Numbered from the stretch's first letter, positions 34,638 through 44,077 are shown. The stretch: 64,000 bases of DNA from Paludibacteraceae bacterium (GCA_016283095.1 JAEEMG010000058.1:40252-104251); one strand, 5' to 3'. Notes: generated by a model from the letters alone, not told the origin. A program made the numbers and translations.

Positions 34638-37600
34638 ATGAAACAGAATTTACTTTTAACAACGGCAATGGTGGCCTCGATGTCTTTTGTGCAGGCACAG
34701 GAGATAGCCACCTGGGAAGATTGGGCAAAGTCAGCGATTACGTTTACATTCGATGATGGAGCCAATGAGGTTAACTCACATTCGTGGGCTGCAGAACAAT
34801 TGGACAAATATGGCTTTAAGGCCACATTCTATGTTGTGACTGGATGGACAAGAGATTGGAGTCCATATAAAAGTATTGCACAAAAAGGTCATGAGATCGG
34901 AAGTCATACAGACTCGCATAGTGGTAATTCGGGCGAGTTGGCATCTTCAAAGGCTACTATTGAGCGACAGATTGGTCAACCTTGTTTGACAATAGCTTAT
35001 CCTAACTGTAATGAGATAAGCAACACACTTAGTTATTATATTGGTGGCCGTATTTGTGGTGGACAGACTAACAGTAAGTCGCCATCAAACTTGGCAAGAT
35101 TTGACTGCCAGATTTGTGGAACCCAGGGAGTCAATTCACAGAATCAATTTACAAGCAGATGTTCTGGAGCTAACGGAGGTTGGATGGTATTCCTAATCCA
35201 TGGTATCCAGGGTCGTGAAGCTAATGGCAGCTATTCTCCAACTAGTCCGGATGCATTCACTGGAACATTGCAGTGGTTGAACCAGAACAAGAAGGATTAT
35301 TGGGTATGTACTGCTCGTGACGCTATCATGTATTCTAAGGAGCGTGACAATTCTAAGTTCCAGAAAAAAAGTGGCGACTCATCCAGCGAGACATATACAT
35401 TGACTCATAGCTTGGACAATAAACTTTGTGATTGGAAATATCCATTGTCAGTGCGTGTGCCTATGAAGGACGGATGGTCTGATCTTAAAGTTACTCAAGA
35501 TGAAAAGGAGATTGAGTATGATATTCTTGATGGATATGTATACTTCAAGGCTGTGCCAAATGGTGGAGATATTGTTGTAGGTTCAGGCAAACCAGCTGTT
35601 CCAGATCCAGATTTTACAGTTTCGGCTTCTGCTTCTCAGTATTGCAAAGACTCTACTTACAAGGTGACTTGGACAATGAGTGGCGACGCTGCTGACAGAA
35701 CATATTCACTAAACTGGGGAACAGGTGCAAGCTCAACAGAGATCTCTGTATCTACTGTTAAGGCTTCTTCAGAGTGGGGTGAGACTGCAGATAATCCTTA
35801 TTGGACAGTCGATAATATCTTAACTGATGATGGCAACCATGGTGGAAACAGCCGTTGGGGTTCAATGGGTGGTTCTGACGAATGGGTGGAATTCAGTTTC
35901 GGAAAAACACAAACAGTTGGTGGCATCAAGATTGATGAGTGTACTGAGTATAGCACAATCACAAGTTTTGAGGTTCAATATGACGAGAGTGGTTCATGGA
36001 AGACTGCATATACAGGAAAAACAGTAGGTCATGACTTTAGCGCTACATTTGATCCTGTGTCAACAAGCAAGATGAGAGTATTTATCAAGTCTACTAATGA
36101 TGGCGCCGGATGTAATATCAATTATGTAGAGTTCAGTGGTGTTGCTGGTTATACAATTAAAGATGGTATCAATGCTGCAGGTTCTATTGATTGGAAACCA
36201 AAAGCTGCAGGTACTGGTATGTTGACAATCACAAACTCAAGAGGCAAGGTTTTGGCTCAGACTTCATCTATTAAAGTAGAAAATTGTGGTGGCGGTGGAG
36301 ATGAACCATGTACAGATTGTGGAGGATCTGATCCTCAACCAAATGCTGGAGGTGCTTTCTTTGATGAGAATGGAGCATATTTCGGTCCATCATGTGATGA
36401 TGGAAATGTACAGAAATCAGGTGCATACTATACTGGTGTTTACCCTTCTCCATTCAAAACTTATCTTGGAAAAACAGATGAGGAAATTCAGGGTAAACTA
36501 GATCAACTTTGGAATCACTACTTCAAAGGAAACGACAACAGCAAGGTTTACTATGAAAATGGAAATGAAGCTTACATCAAGGATATCAACAACAATGATG
36601 TACGTTCAGAGGGTCAGTCGTATGGTATGATGATCTGTGTTCAAACAAACCACAAGACAGAGTTCGACAAACTTTGGAAGTTCGCAAAGAATCACATGCT
36701 TCATACATCAGGACAATGGGATGGATATTTCAAGTGGAAATGTAACCCTGACGGTTCTGCTCAGGATGCCAACTGTGCACCTGATGGTGAAATGTACTTC
36801 GTGACTGCTTTGCTTTTGGCAGCAAACCGTTGGAATGAACCTTCTTACTTTAAGGATGCTCAATACAGCTTGTCAAGATTCTGGAAGAATGGCAATGGAT
36901 CATTGTTTAATGAGTCTTATAAGATCATCACATTCCAGCCATACAACTGCTCGAACTTCGGAGACCCTTCTTATGACCTTCCTGCATTTGTAGAATTGTT
37001 CTCAAGATGGTCAGAAAGCAACAATGACAAATGGGAGAGCTGCTTGGCTCCGACTCGTGGACACTTGGAGAAATCATGCCACTCTTCATCAGGTTTGTTC
37101 GCAGACTATTCAGAATTCAATGGTCAGCCAACAACTGGAGGATTCAGTGAAAACTCAAACAAATATATGTACGATGCAATGCGTTGCGCTATGAACGTAG
37201 GTATGGACTATTACTTGTTCGGTGCTGACAAGAAGACACAGAATGCTATGATGACTCGTTTGATCAATCATTTCGAGAAAGATGGTTATTCTCATGCTCG
37301 TTTCAACTGGGACGGAACTGGCGGTTCTGAGTCATACACTCTAGGAGAGTGCGGTGCAAATGCTGTAGGATGCTTCGCTTTGATGGACGATCCAGCAAAT
37401 GATGAAAAGGTTAAGACCAATTTGAAGAAGGCATGGAACGGACAATTGATGACTGGTCAGTATCGCTACTACGATGGTTTGGTTCACTACTTGGCAATGC
37501 TTCACTTGTGTGGAAGCTTCAAGATCTATAAGCCAGCTCCAAGTGTAGAATCGAAGACAATAGAGGTTGCGAAGGTTCCATTTGAGTACAATGGTAACAC

Positions 37601-37907
37601 TTATTCTGAGCAATCATTCTATTCTTTTGAGAAGTGTCAGTTATACAATGTAAAAGTTGTTCTTGCTGATGTTGACAATGTTGACGCAAATGGACTTGTA
37701 ATTGTGCCAAATCCAGCGTCTACACAGATTGAGATTGTGACAGGTGAGGAAATCAAGTCTGTTGAGATCATTGACATGATTGGTAATAAGGTCATTTCGA
37801 CAAGCGAGTCGGTTATCAATGTCTCAGCACTTCCTGCTGGAGTATATATGGCAGTGATTTCTACTGAAAAAGCTCAATTTATCAAGAAAGTTATGATCAA
37901 AAGATAA
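34638..37907 (+). CDS. CE4 deacetylase - F5/8 type C - GH8 xylanase fusion with T9SS tail
   Basis: 1089 residues with a signal peptide (1-20). The CE4 domain (about 25-230) has FTFDDG (36-41) and the zinc motif HTDSH (90-94). The later IHGIQ (His188) fits the family's distal His; motif 3 reads AYPNC. It would remove acetyl groups from xylan. An F5/8 type C/CBM32-like domain is at about 375-510 (SSEWGETADNPYWTVDNILTDD, abbreviated). After a Cys/Gly linker, GH8 spans about 570-965: acid Glu658 in RSEGQSYGM, APDGEMYF and YMYDAMRCAMN (candidate base Asp). A T9SS tail (IVPNPASTQIEIVTG) ends it. The GH8 domain is almost identical to that in 39566-43249. Confidence 0.93.
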   Translation: MKQNLLLTTAMVASMSFVQAQEIATWEDWAKSAITFTFDDGANEVNSHSWAAEQLDKYGFKATFYVVTGWTRDWSPYKSIAQKGHEIGSHTDSHSGNSGELASSKATIERQIGQPCLTIAYPNCNEISNTLSYYIGGRICGGQTNSKSPSNLARFDCQICGTQGVNSQNQFTSRCSGANGGWMVFLIHGIQGREANGSYSPTSPDAFTGTLQWLNQNKKDYWVCTARDAIMYSKERDNSKFQKKSGDSSSETYTLTHSLDNKLCDWKYPLSVRVPMKDGWSDLKVTQDEKEIEYDILDGYVYFKAVPNGGDIVVGSGKPAVPDPDFTVSASASQYCKDSTYKVTWTMSGDAADRTYSLNWGTGASSTEISVSTVKASSEWGETADNPYWTVDNILTDDGNHGGNSRWGSMGGSDEWVEFSFGKTQTVGGIKIDECTEYSTITSFEVQYDESGSWKTAYTGKTVGHDFSATFDPVSTSKMRVFIKSTNDGAGCNINYVEFSGVAGYTIKDGINAAGSIDWKPKAAGTGMLTITNSRGKVLAQTSSIKVENCGGGGDEPCTDCGGSDPQPNAGGAFFDENGAYFGPSCDDGNVQKSGAYYTGVYPSPFKTYLGKTDEEIQGKLDQLWNHYFKGNDNSKVYYENGNEAYIKDINNNDVRSEGQSYGMMICVQTNHKTEFDKLWKFAKNHMLHTSGQWDGYFKWKCNPDGSAQDANCAPDGEMYFVTALLLAANRWNEPSYFKDAQYSLSRFWKNGNGSLFNESYKIITFQPYNCSNFGDPSYDLPAFVELFSRWSESNNDKWESCLAPTRGHLEKSCHSSSGLFADYSEFNGQPTTGGFSENSNKYMYDAMRCAMNVGMDYYLFGADKKTQNAMMTRLINHFEKDGYSHARFNWDGTGGSESYTLGECGANAVGCFALMDDPANDEKVKTNLKKAWNGQLMTGQYRYYDGLVHYLAMLHLCGSFKIYKPAPSVESKTIEVAKVPFEYNGNTYSEQSFYSFEKCQLYNVKVVLADVDNVDANGLVIVPNPASTQIEIVTGEEIKSVEIIDMIGNKVISTSESVINVSALPAGVYMAVISTEKAQFIKKVMIKR
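36363..37534 (+). repeat. GH8-encoding direct repeat, copy 1
   Basis: Collinear without indels with 41699-42870 (constant offset of 5336 bp). By eye the proteins differ at about 15 of some 390 positions. Confidence 0.85.
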
Positions 37908-37914
37908 AAAAAAT

Positions 37915-37946
37915 GTGTTATGACGGTGATATTACCGTCATAACAC
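37915..37946. terminator. Perfect 13-bp hairpin between CE4-GH8 and GH11-CBM6
   Basis: GTGTTATGACGGT / ACCGTCATAACAC with a 6-nt loop. It has an A-run upstream and only TTATATTT downstream, so it is a better terminator for the minus strand. For the plus message it may protect the 3' end or terminate partially. Confidence 0.65.
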
Positions 37947-37947
37947 T

Positions 37948-37955
37948 TATATTTG
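37948..37955 (+). promoter_or_regulatory. -7 box of the GH11-CBM6 gene
   Basis: TATATTTG directly after the hairpin, 26 bp before the ATG. The -33 position falls within the hairpin, with no TTTG there. Confidence 0.45.
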
Positions 37956-37981
37956 GAATTGAATCTATAACTTAAAACGCT

Positions 37982-39460
37982 ATGAGACCAATTCCAACAC
38001 TCATATTATTAACAGTATATCTTTTATCAAATGTGTTTTCTGCATTTGCAGTAGACCCATGTGATATGGATACGAAATTGAGTGGAGGAACAGTCTATAC
38101 AAAAAGTGATAATTACCCTCTCGACAATGGGTTCAACTGTGAACTCTGGTATAAAGGTAAAAATGGCAAGGTCACAGTTTATGATGATGCTGATTGCGCT
38201 TTCAAAGCGGAATGGAATGAGTCGGGTGATTTTATTGCGAGAGTCGGGTATTTTTGGGGAAAGGAGGAAGAGAATACTCCATCTTATAAAGATTTAGATG
38301 GTGATATTCATGCTGAATACTCTTATACGAAAACAGGTTCGAGCTACGACTATTCATTGATTGGTGTATATGGTTGGTCGAAGGACCCATTGGTTGAATT
38401 CTATATTTGTGATGACTCATACAATCGTATGACTGATCCTTGGAATACGACAAAAGTTGGCTCAGCCGTAATTGATGGCGCGACATATAACATCTACAAA
38501 GGTACGATGATGAACATGCCATCGGTTTTGAAAGACACCGATAATTTCACGCAGGTGTTTTCTATTCGTCAGGGTGGCACACGCAAATGTGGACATATTT
38601 CCGTCTCTGAACATTTCAGAGCATGGGAAAAACTGGGAATAAAGACTGGCCCTCTTTATGATTGCAAGATCGCAATTGAGACAGGAGGCGACAAAGGAAC
38701 CATTGATTATCATTATGCCACTATGTGGATTGGAGACGAGAATGGTCCTTTTATTCCAGAAGAGAGAGCTCCGTTCAAGGATACTATCGCAATTCCTGGT
38801 ATTGTTGAGGCCGAGGATTATGATAAGGGTGGTTATAACGTGGCTTATTATGATTCAGACCGTAAGAATGATGGGGCGGTTTACAGAAATGATGGTGTAG
38901 ACATTGTTGAAACTTCTGATGGTTATGCTGTCGGATACACAAAAAAAGGGGAGTGGTTGGAATACACCATAAATGTTGATGATGATGATGAGTATACCGT
39001 TGAGGCAAGTATGGCGAATGGAAACTCTGCTCCTAAGATTGATTTGATATTTGATGGTCAGGATACTTGCTCTTTGACTGGCAAAAGTATAAGGAATGAT
39101 TGGGACACTTATACGTTGGCTGAGGGTAAGGTGACATTGACAGAGGGAGTTCATACAATGAGATTGGTGTTCAATAATGATTATACGAATATTGATTTCG
39201 TTGATTTCAAATCGACAAAAACGATTCATGAAATGGATTCCTCAGTTCCTGCGTTTGAATTAGTTTACGATAACAACACTATTAAGGTGATCTCTTTGAA
39301 CGACGTTAAACGAATCAGATTGGTTGATATGACAGGATTGCTGATATCTGATGTGGAGGGAGACGTCTTGAATGTAGAATTTGTAAGGACTGGTGTTTAC
39401 GTTGTAGTTGCTGCCACTTCAAATGGAGAGCATTACAAGAAGGTAAACATAGTGAAATAA
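37982..39460 (+). CDS. GH11 xylanase with CBM6 and T9SS tail
   Basis: 492 residues. Signal peptide 1-23, then GH11 at 26-250 with nucleophile Glu139 in DPLVEFYICDD and acid/base Glu233 in IAIETGG. ISVSEHFRAWEKLG (207-220) is typical of rumen GH11 enzymes. CBM6 is at about 268-412 (IVEAEDYDKGG, then NIDFVDF). A T9SS tail follows (RIRLVDMTGLLISDV, ending HYKKVNIVK). It cleaves internal beta-1,4-xylan bonds outside the cell. Two hairpins at 39475-39539 separate it from the next xylanase gene. Confidence 0.94.
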   Translation: MRPIPTLILLTVYLLSNVFSAFAVDPCDMDTKLSGGTVYTKSDNYPLDNGFNCELWYKGKNGKVTVYDDADCAFKAEWNESGDFIARVGYFWGKEEENTPSYKDLDGDIHAEYSYTKTGSSYDYSLIGVYGWSKDPLVEFYICDDSYNRMTDPWNTTKVGSAVIDGATYNIYKGTMMNMPSVLKDTDNFTQVFSIRQGGTRKCGHISVSEHFRAWEKLGIKTGPLYDCKIAIETGGDKGTIDYHYATMWIGDENGPFIPEERAPFKDTIAIPGIVEAEDYDKGGYNVAYYDSDRKNDGAVYRNDGVDIVETSDGYAVGYTKKGEWLEYTINVDDDDEYTVEASMANGNSAPKIDLIFDGQDTCSLTGKSIRNDWDTYTLAEGKVTLTEGVHTMRLVFNNDYTNIDFVDFKSTKTIHEMDSSVPAFELVYDNNTIKVISLNDVKRIRLVDMTGLLISDVEGDVLNVEFVRTGVYVVVAATSNGEHYKKVNIVK

Positions 39461-39474
39461 AACTCTTTAATTGC

Positions 39475-39539
39475 CAAACAGAAATATATTGTCTGTTTGA
39501 GGATACAACTTGAATTAAAATGATAGTCAGCGGACTATC
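39475..39539 (+). terminator. Pair of hairpins between the two GH11 genes
   Basis: CAAACAGA/TCTGTTTG (39475-39499) and GATAGTC/GACTATC (39522-39539). No T-run is present, so processing or stabilisation is as likely as termination. Confidence 0.5.
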
Positions 39540-39565
39540 CTCTAAACTCTAAATAAAAAAACACA

Positions 39566-42500
39566 ATGAAAATCAATTCTAAACGATTGTTTGGCGCAAT
39601 TGTGGCATCTCTTATGCTGGCGCCGAACTCAGCTTTTGCGGTTGATCCATGTAGCCAGACTACCCAGTTGAGCGGTGGAACAACCATTAGCAACCAGAAT
39701 AAGACTGGTAATACCAGTACTGGTTACCAATATGAAATTTGGCGTGATGGTAATGGCGGTTCATTGACATTGTATCCTAAAGATGCTTGCTTCAAGGCAG
39801 AATGGAACAATGCTGGAGACTATCTTGGCCGAGTTGGTAAAACTTTCAACAATCCTTCTTGGAACAATCTAGGTGGTGATCTTGTGGCTGAATATGCCTA
39901 CAAGAAGAGCGGAAACGATGGTGGTTCTTATTCTTACATTGGAGTTTATGGTTGGATGGACAATCCTCAGATTGAATACTATGTCGTAGACGACTGGTTG
40001 CATGACAGAGGTAATCCAGGTGGTTCTTATATTGGTAAGAACTACGGTACTATCACAGTGGATGGTGATGAGTATGTGGTTTGGTCAGGAACTCGTACAG
40101 GAGCATCTAAGTGGGGAAACTCTACATTTACACAGATTTTCAGTATACGTAAAACACGTCGCCAGTGTGGTACAATCAATGTTTCTGAACACTTCAGACA
40201 GTGGAGCAAGTTGGGCTTGAAACTTGGTAACTTGATGGAGGCTCAAATCTTGGCTGAAGCTGGTGGTGGTTCTGGTTATGTTGATTTTACTTATGCAACT
40301 GTTGAAATTGTTAAGGGAGGTACAAACAATAACGGTGGCAATACAAACAACGGTGGTAACACCAATAATGGTGGCAATAACAACAATGGTGGTGACATCA
40401 ACAATGGTGGCACAAACAATGGTGGTTCGTCTAGTTCAGAGCCTATTGATCCATGCTCAAAGAAAGACAAATACACTGGTGGTACAAAAGTCACAAAAAA
40501 TGGAATCCAGAACATAGGAAACGGATACAACTATGAGCTTTGGAGAGAAAATGAAGGTCAGGGTTCAATGACATTCTTCGGAGGTGACGCTGATTGTGCT
40601 TTCAAGGCTGAGTGGGGTAATTCGGGAGACTATCTAGCTCGTGTGGGTTACTATGATGGTAGCGCAAAAAAGAGCTATAAGGATCTTGGTGACATCACTG
40701 CTGATTACAACTATACTAAGACTGGTAATGCTGGTGGATACTCATACATCGGTGTTTATGGTTGGACAAAAGAGCCATTGATTGAGTACTATATTGTAGA
40801 TGACTCATACAATGGAATGGGCACTCCATATGGTTCACAGCAGGTTGGTAGCTATACGGTCGACGGTGCTACTTATAAATTGTATAAGGGTATGCGTTAC
40901 AATGCAGCCAACATTACTGGTACAAATTGTGACTTCCCTCAGGTGTTCGCAGTACGTTCTTCTGCTCGTACTTGTGGCCACATTTCAGTAAGTGAACACT
41001 TCAAGAATTGGGAACGCAATGGCATCAACCTAGGTGGTGTATACGATTGTAAGATTGTGTGTGAAGCTGGTGGTGGTCAAGGTTCAATCGAGTACACTTA
41101 CGCAACTATGACATGGAAAGGACAGTCTGGTCATGGAGGTTCTTCTACTCCTGCAGAACCAACTGAGCCAGAAGAGCCATACAAGGGAGCAATTGCAATA
41201 CCTGGCAAACTTGAGTGTGAGAATTACGATAAGGGAGGTAATGGATTTGGTTACTATGACACTGATGATGAGAACGAAGGCAGTCAGTATCGTGAAGATG
41301 GTGTTGATATCGTAAAGGTTTCAGGTGGATATGCAGTAGGTTATACTGCAGCTTCTGAGTGGTTGAAGTATACAATCAATGTTGAGGAGGATGGTGAGTA
41401 TAATTTTGGCGCATATATGGCAAACGGAAGCACTGATCCTGAGGTTTCTATAGAGATTGACGGAAAGAAGGCCGTTTCTTTCACAGGTACAGGAAAGGGT
41501 GATTGGGATACTTATACATTGACTAAGGGTAAAATCACACTATCAAAGGGTGCGCATACTCTAAAAATAAAGTTTGATAACGATTACACTAATATCGATT
41601 ATATCGAATTCTCTAAGGGTGATATTGGTGGAGATGAACCATGCACAGATTGTGGTGGAGATGATCCTCAGCCTATAACTGGAGGAACAACATTCTTCGA
41701 TGAGAATGGAGCTTATTTCGGACCTTCATGTGATAATGGCAATGTACAGAAATCAGGTGCATACTATACTGGTGTTTACCCTTCTCCTTTCAAAACTTAT
41801 CTTGGTAAAACAGATGAGGAGATTCAGAAAAAACTTGATCAACTTTGGGATCACTACTTCAAAGGCGACAACAACAGTAAAGTCTACTATGAAAATGGTA
41901 ACGAAGCTTATATCAAAGACATCAACAATAATGATGTCCGTTCAGAGGGTCAGTCATATGGTATGATGATCTGTGTTCAGACAAACCATAAGACAGAGTT
42001 CGATAAACTTTGGAAGTTCGCTAAGAGCCATATGCTTCACACTTCAGGACAGTGGGAAGGCTACTTCAAGTGGAAGTGTAACCCAGACGGTTCTGCACAG
42101 GATGCTAACTGTGCTCCTGACGGTGAAATGTATTTCGTGACTTCATTGCTTTTGGCTGCAAACCGTTGGAATGAGCCTTCTTACTTGAAGGACGCTCAAT
42201 ACTGTCTGTCAAGATTCTGGAAGAATGGCAATGGATCATTGTTTAACGAATCATACAAGATCATCACATTCCAGCCTTATAACTGTTCGAACTTTGGAGA
42301 CCCTTCTTACGACCTTCCTGCTTTCATTGAGTTGTTCGCAAGATGGTCTGACACGAACAACGATAAATGGGAGAGCTGCTTGGCACCGACTCGTGGACAC
42401 TTGGAGAAATCATGCCACTCTTCATCAGGTTTGTTTGCTGATTACTCTGAATTTAATGGTCAGCCAACAACTGGAGGATTCAGTTCAAACTCTAACAAGT

Positions 42501-43249
42501 ACATGTATGATGCGATGCGTTGCGCTATGAACGTAGGTATGGACTATTACTTGTTCGGTGCTGACAAGAAGACACAGAATGCTATGATGACTCGTTTGAT
42601 CAATCATTTCGAGAAAGATGGTTACTCTCACGCTCGTTTCAACTGGGACGGTACTGGAGGTTCTGAGTCGTACACTCTAGGAGAGTGCGGTGCAAATGCT
42701 GTAGGATGCTTTGCTTTGATGGACGACCCTGCAAATGATGAAAAGGTTAAGACCAATTTGAAGAAGGCATGGAACGGACAATTGATGACTGGTCAGTACC
42801 GTTACTACGATGGATTGGTTCACTACTTGGCAATGCTTCACTTGTGTGGAAGCTTCAAGATCTATAAGCCAACACCAGAATTTACAGAGAAAGAGGTTGT
42901 TCTTAACAAGTCTCCATATGAATACAATGGCGTAGCTTATACAGAGAACACTACAATTGATTCATTCGAGGATTGTAAGTTGTTCAAGGTTAATATCGTA
43001 GTAGATCCATCAGATGTTGAGGATGTCAATGCAAATGGTGTTGTTATCGCTCCTAATCCAGCAAGTGATGCAATCAATGTAATTGCTGAGGATCTTGAGT
43101 CTGTTAAGATTGTTGACATGTTAGGCCGCACAGTTGCAGTTTCAACTGAGGCTACTGTTAATGTATCTAATCTTCCTGCTGGTACTTACGCAGTTGTTGT
43201 TAAGACTTCTGCTGCAGAGGTAGTGAAGAAAATCAATGTATTGAAATAG
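39566..43249 (+). CDS. GH11-GH11-CBM6-GH8 multicatalytic xylanase with T9SS tail
   Basis: 1227 residues. Signal peptide 1-25. GH11-1 is at 28-250 (nucleophile Glu137 in PQIEYYV, acid/base Glu231 in LAEAGG). An Asn/Gly linker is at 251-291. GH11-2 is at 296-518 (Glu407 in PLIEYYI, Glu500 in VCEAGG). A Pro/Glu linker, CBM6 (542-685), a Cys/Gly linker and GH8 (710-1100, acid Glu794) follow. The T9SS tail is VIAPNPASDAINVIA to the end. All catalytic glutamates of both GH11 domains are present. The chain could cut xylan internally and trim oligomers on one surface-bound protein. GH8 is nearly identical to the domain at 36363-37534. Confidence 0.94.
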   Translation: MKINSKRLFGAIVASLMLAPNSAFAVDPCSQTTQLSGGTTISNQNKTGNTSTGYQYEIWRDGNGGSLTLYPKDACFKAEWNNAGDYLGRVGKTFNNPSWNNLGGDLVAEYAYKKSGNDGGSYSYIGVYGWMDNPQIEYYVVDDWLHDRGNPGGSYIGKNYGTITVDGDEYVVWSGTRTGASKWGNSTFTQIFSIRKTRRQCGTINVSEHFRQWSKLGLKLGNLMEAQILAEAGGGSGYVDFTYATVEIVKGGTNNNGGNTNNGGNTNNGGNNNNGGDINNGGTNNGGSSSSEPIDPCSKKDKYTGGTKVTKNGIQNIGNGYNYELWRENEGQGSMTFFGGDADCAFKAEWGNSGDYLARVGYYDGSAKKSYKDLGDITADYNYTKTGNAGGYSYIGVYGWTKEPLIEYYIVDDSYNGMGTPYGSQQVGSYTVDGATYKLYKGMRYNAANITGTNCDFPQVFAVRSSARTCGHISVSEHFKNWERNGINLGGVYDCKIVCEAGGGQGSIEYTYATMTWKGQSGHGGSSTPAEPTEPEEPYKGAIAIPGKLECENYDKGGNGFGYYDTDDENEGSQYREDGVDIVKVSGGYAVGYTAASEWLKYTINVEEDGEYNFGAYMANGSTDPEVSIEIDGKKAVSFTGTGKGDWDTYTLTKGKITLSKGAHTLKIKFDNDYTNIDYIEFSKGDIGGDEPCTDCGGDDPQPITGGTTFFDENGAYFGPSCDNGNVQKSGAYYTGVYPSPFKTYLGKTDEEIQKKLDQLWDHYFKGDNNSKVYYENGNEAYIKDINNNDVRSEGQSYGMMICVQTNHKTEFDKLWKFAKSHMLHTSGQWEGYFKWKCNPDGSAQDANCAPDGEMYFVTSLLLAANRWNEPSYLKDAQYCLSRFWKNGNGSLFNESYKIITFQPYNCSNFGDPSYDLPAFIELFARWSDTNNDKWESCLAPTRGHLEKSCHSSSGLFADYSEFNGQPTTGGFSSNSNKYMYDAMRCAMNVGMDYYLFGADKKTQNAMMTRLINHFEKDGYSHARFNWDGTGGSESYTLGECGANAVGCFALMDDPANDEKVKTNLKKAWNGQLMTGQYRYYDGLVHYLAMLHLCGSFKIYKPTPEFTEKEVVLNKSPYEYNGVAYTENTTIDSFEDCKLFKVNIVVDPSDVEDVNANGVVIAPNPASDAINVIAEDLESVKIVDMLGRTVAVSTEATVNVSNLPAGTYAVVVKTSAAEVVKKINVLK
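40316..40428 (+). repeat. Asn/Gly-encoding tandem repeat in the linker
   Basis: Units of the form AAYAAYGGTGG, about 18 bp each with variants, encode GGNTNN-type repeats between the two GH11 domains. Confidence 0.7.
41699..42870 (+). repeat. GH8-encoding direct repeat, copy 2
   Basis: Matches 36363-37534 without indels. Long identical blocks occur near the 3' end of the domain (for example around 42480-42800). Confidence 0.85.
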
Positions 43250-43320
43250 AATGCGTTTTTGACATAGAAACAATCTTACAAACACGTTGTTTCAAAAGTC
43301 TAGTTAGTTTTAGATTGATA

Positions 43321-43358
43321 GAGTGCGTTTTCGGAGAGAAAGCGCACTCTTCTTTTTT
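43321..43358 (+). terminator. Terminator of the multicatalytic xylanase gene
   Basis: GAGTGCG-TTTT pairs with AAAG-CGCACTC (one G-U) and is followed by TTCTTTTTT. Confidence 0.85.
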
Positions 43359-43375
43359 GAAAATAGATTAATTCG

Positions 43376-43383
43376 TATTTTTG
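43376..43383 (+). promoter_or_regulatory. -7 box of the ankyrin gene
   Basis: TATTTTTG, 31 bp before the ATG. A TTTG at 43356-43359 is 16 bp upstream, shorter than usual. Confidence 0.5.
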
Positions 43384-43414
43384 TCTGTATATATTTTATC
43401 TTATTTGTTGAAGT

Positions 43415-44074
43415 ATGAAAAAACTCTTTAATGCAATACGCTCGGAAAGTTTTGATGAAGTGAAAAAGATAATTGATTCTAAACCTGATTTGGTGAACTG
43501 CATAGCAAAACAACCGCCAAAAAAGGATGACGGACAATCTCCATTACAGGTGGCATTGAAAGTTGGTGCTTTTGACATTTGTGACTATCTTATTGATAAC
43601 GGTGCGGATTTGAATTTTATGGAATATGAATCTTGTAATGAGTGGAGAACTCCTGTTATACATGATGCCATAAATGCGGCTGTTATGTGTAGCAGAAGGA
43701 ATGCTTATGAAAGTGACAATGGAGTTCACAAGTTGAAGCTTTTCTCTACAGAAGAGAAAGCCGACACGGCATTCTCGATATTAAAACGAATGTTGGAACT
43801 AGGAGCGGATGTAAATAAGGTAGATTCTTATGGAAATTCTGCTATTTGGAGATTCTGTTTGCAGGCAAATCAGATCCTGCCGACATATAATTATAACACT
43901 CATGTTGAGGATAACAACAGATTGTTTACTCCAGAATTACAGTCAGATCTGTTTAGAATTCTAAAAGCATTATGTGATCATGGAGCGGATTTGAATTATG
44001 TACGTCCTAAAATAGAAAAAACTGTAAAAGAACATTTCTGTGGTGGATCAATGGCTAAATTATTGGCAATGTGA
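43415..44074 (+). CDS. Ankyrin-repeat protein
   Basis: 219 residues with no signal peptide. Ankyrin helices are visible in SPLQVALKVGAFDICDYLIDNGADLN (abbreviated: SPLQVALKVGAFD, IDNGADLN), KRMLELGADVNKVDSYGNSA and LKALCDHGADLN. These suggest three or four repeats with a long insertion in the middle. Ankyrin proteins bind other proteins; no partner is evident. It stands alone between the xylanase terminator and a terminator shared with groL. Confidence 0.85.
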   Translation: MKKLFNAIRSESFDEVKKIIDSKPDLVNCIAKQPPKKDDGQSPLQVALKVGAFDICDYLIDNGADLNFMEYESCNEWRTPVIHDAINAAVMCSRRNAYESDNGVHKLKLFSTEEKADTAFSILKRMLELGADVNKVDSYGNSAIWRFCLQANQILPTYNYNTHVEDNNRLFTPELQSDLFRILKALCDHGADLNYVRPKIEKTVKEHFCGGSMAKLLAM

Positions 44075-44077
44075 GTA

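Noticed and set aside
40316-40428. Short regular repeats as a possible CRISPR
   Set aside because: The units are contiguous, in frame and encode an Asn/Gly linker; no spacers, no cas genes.
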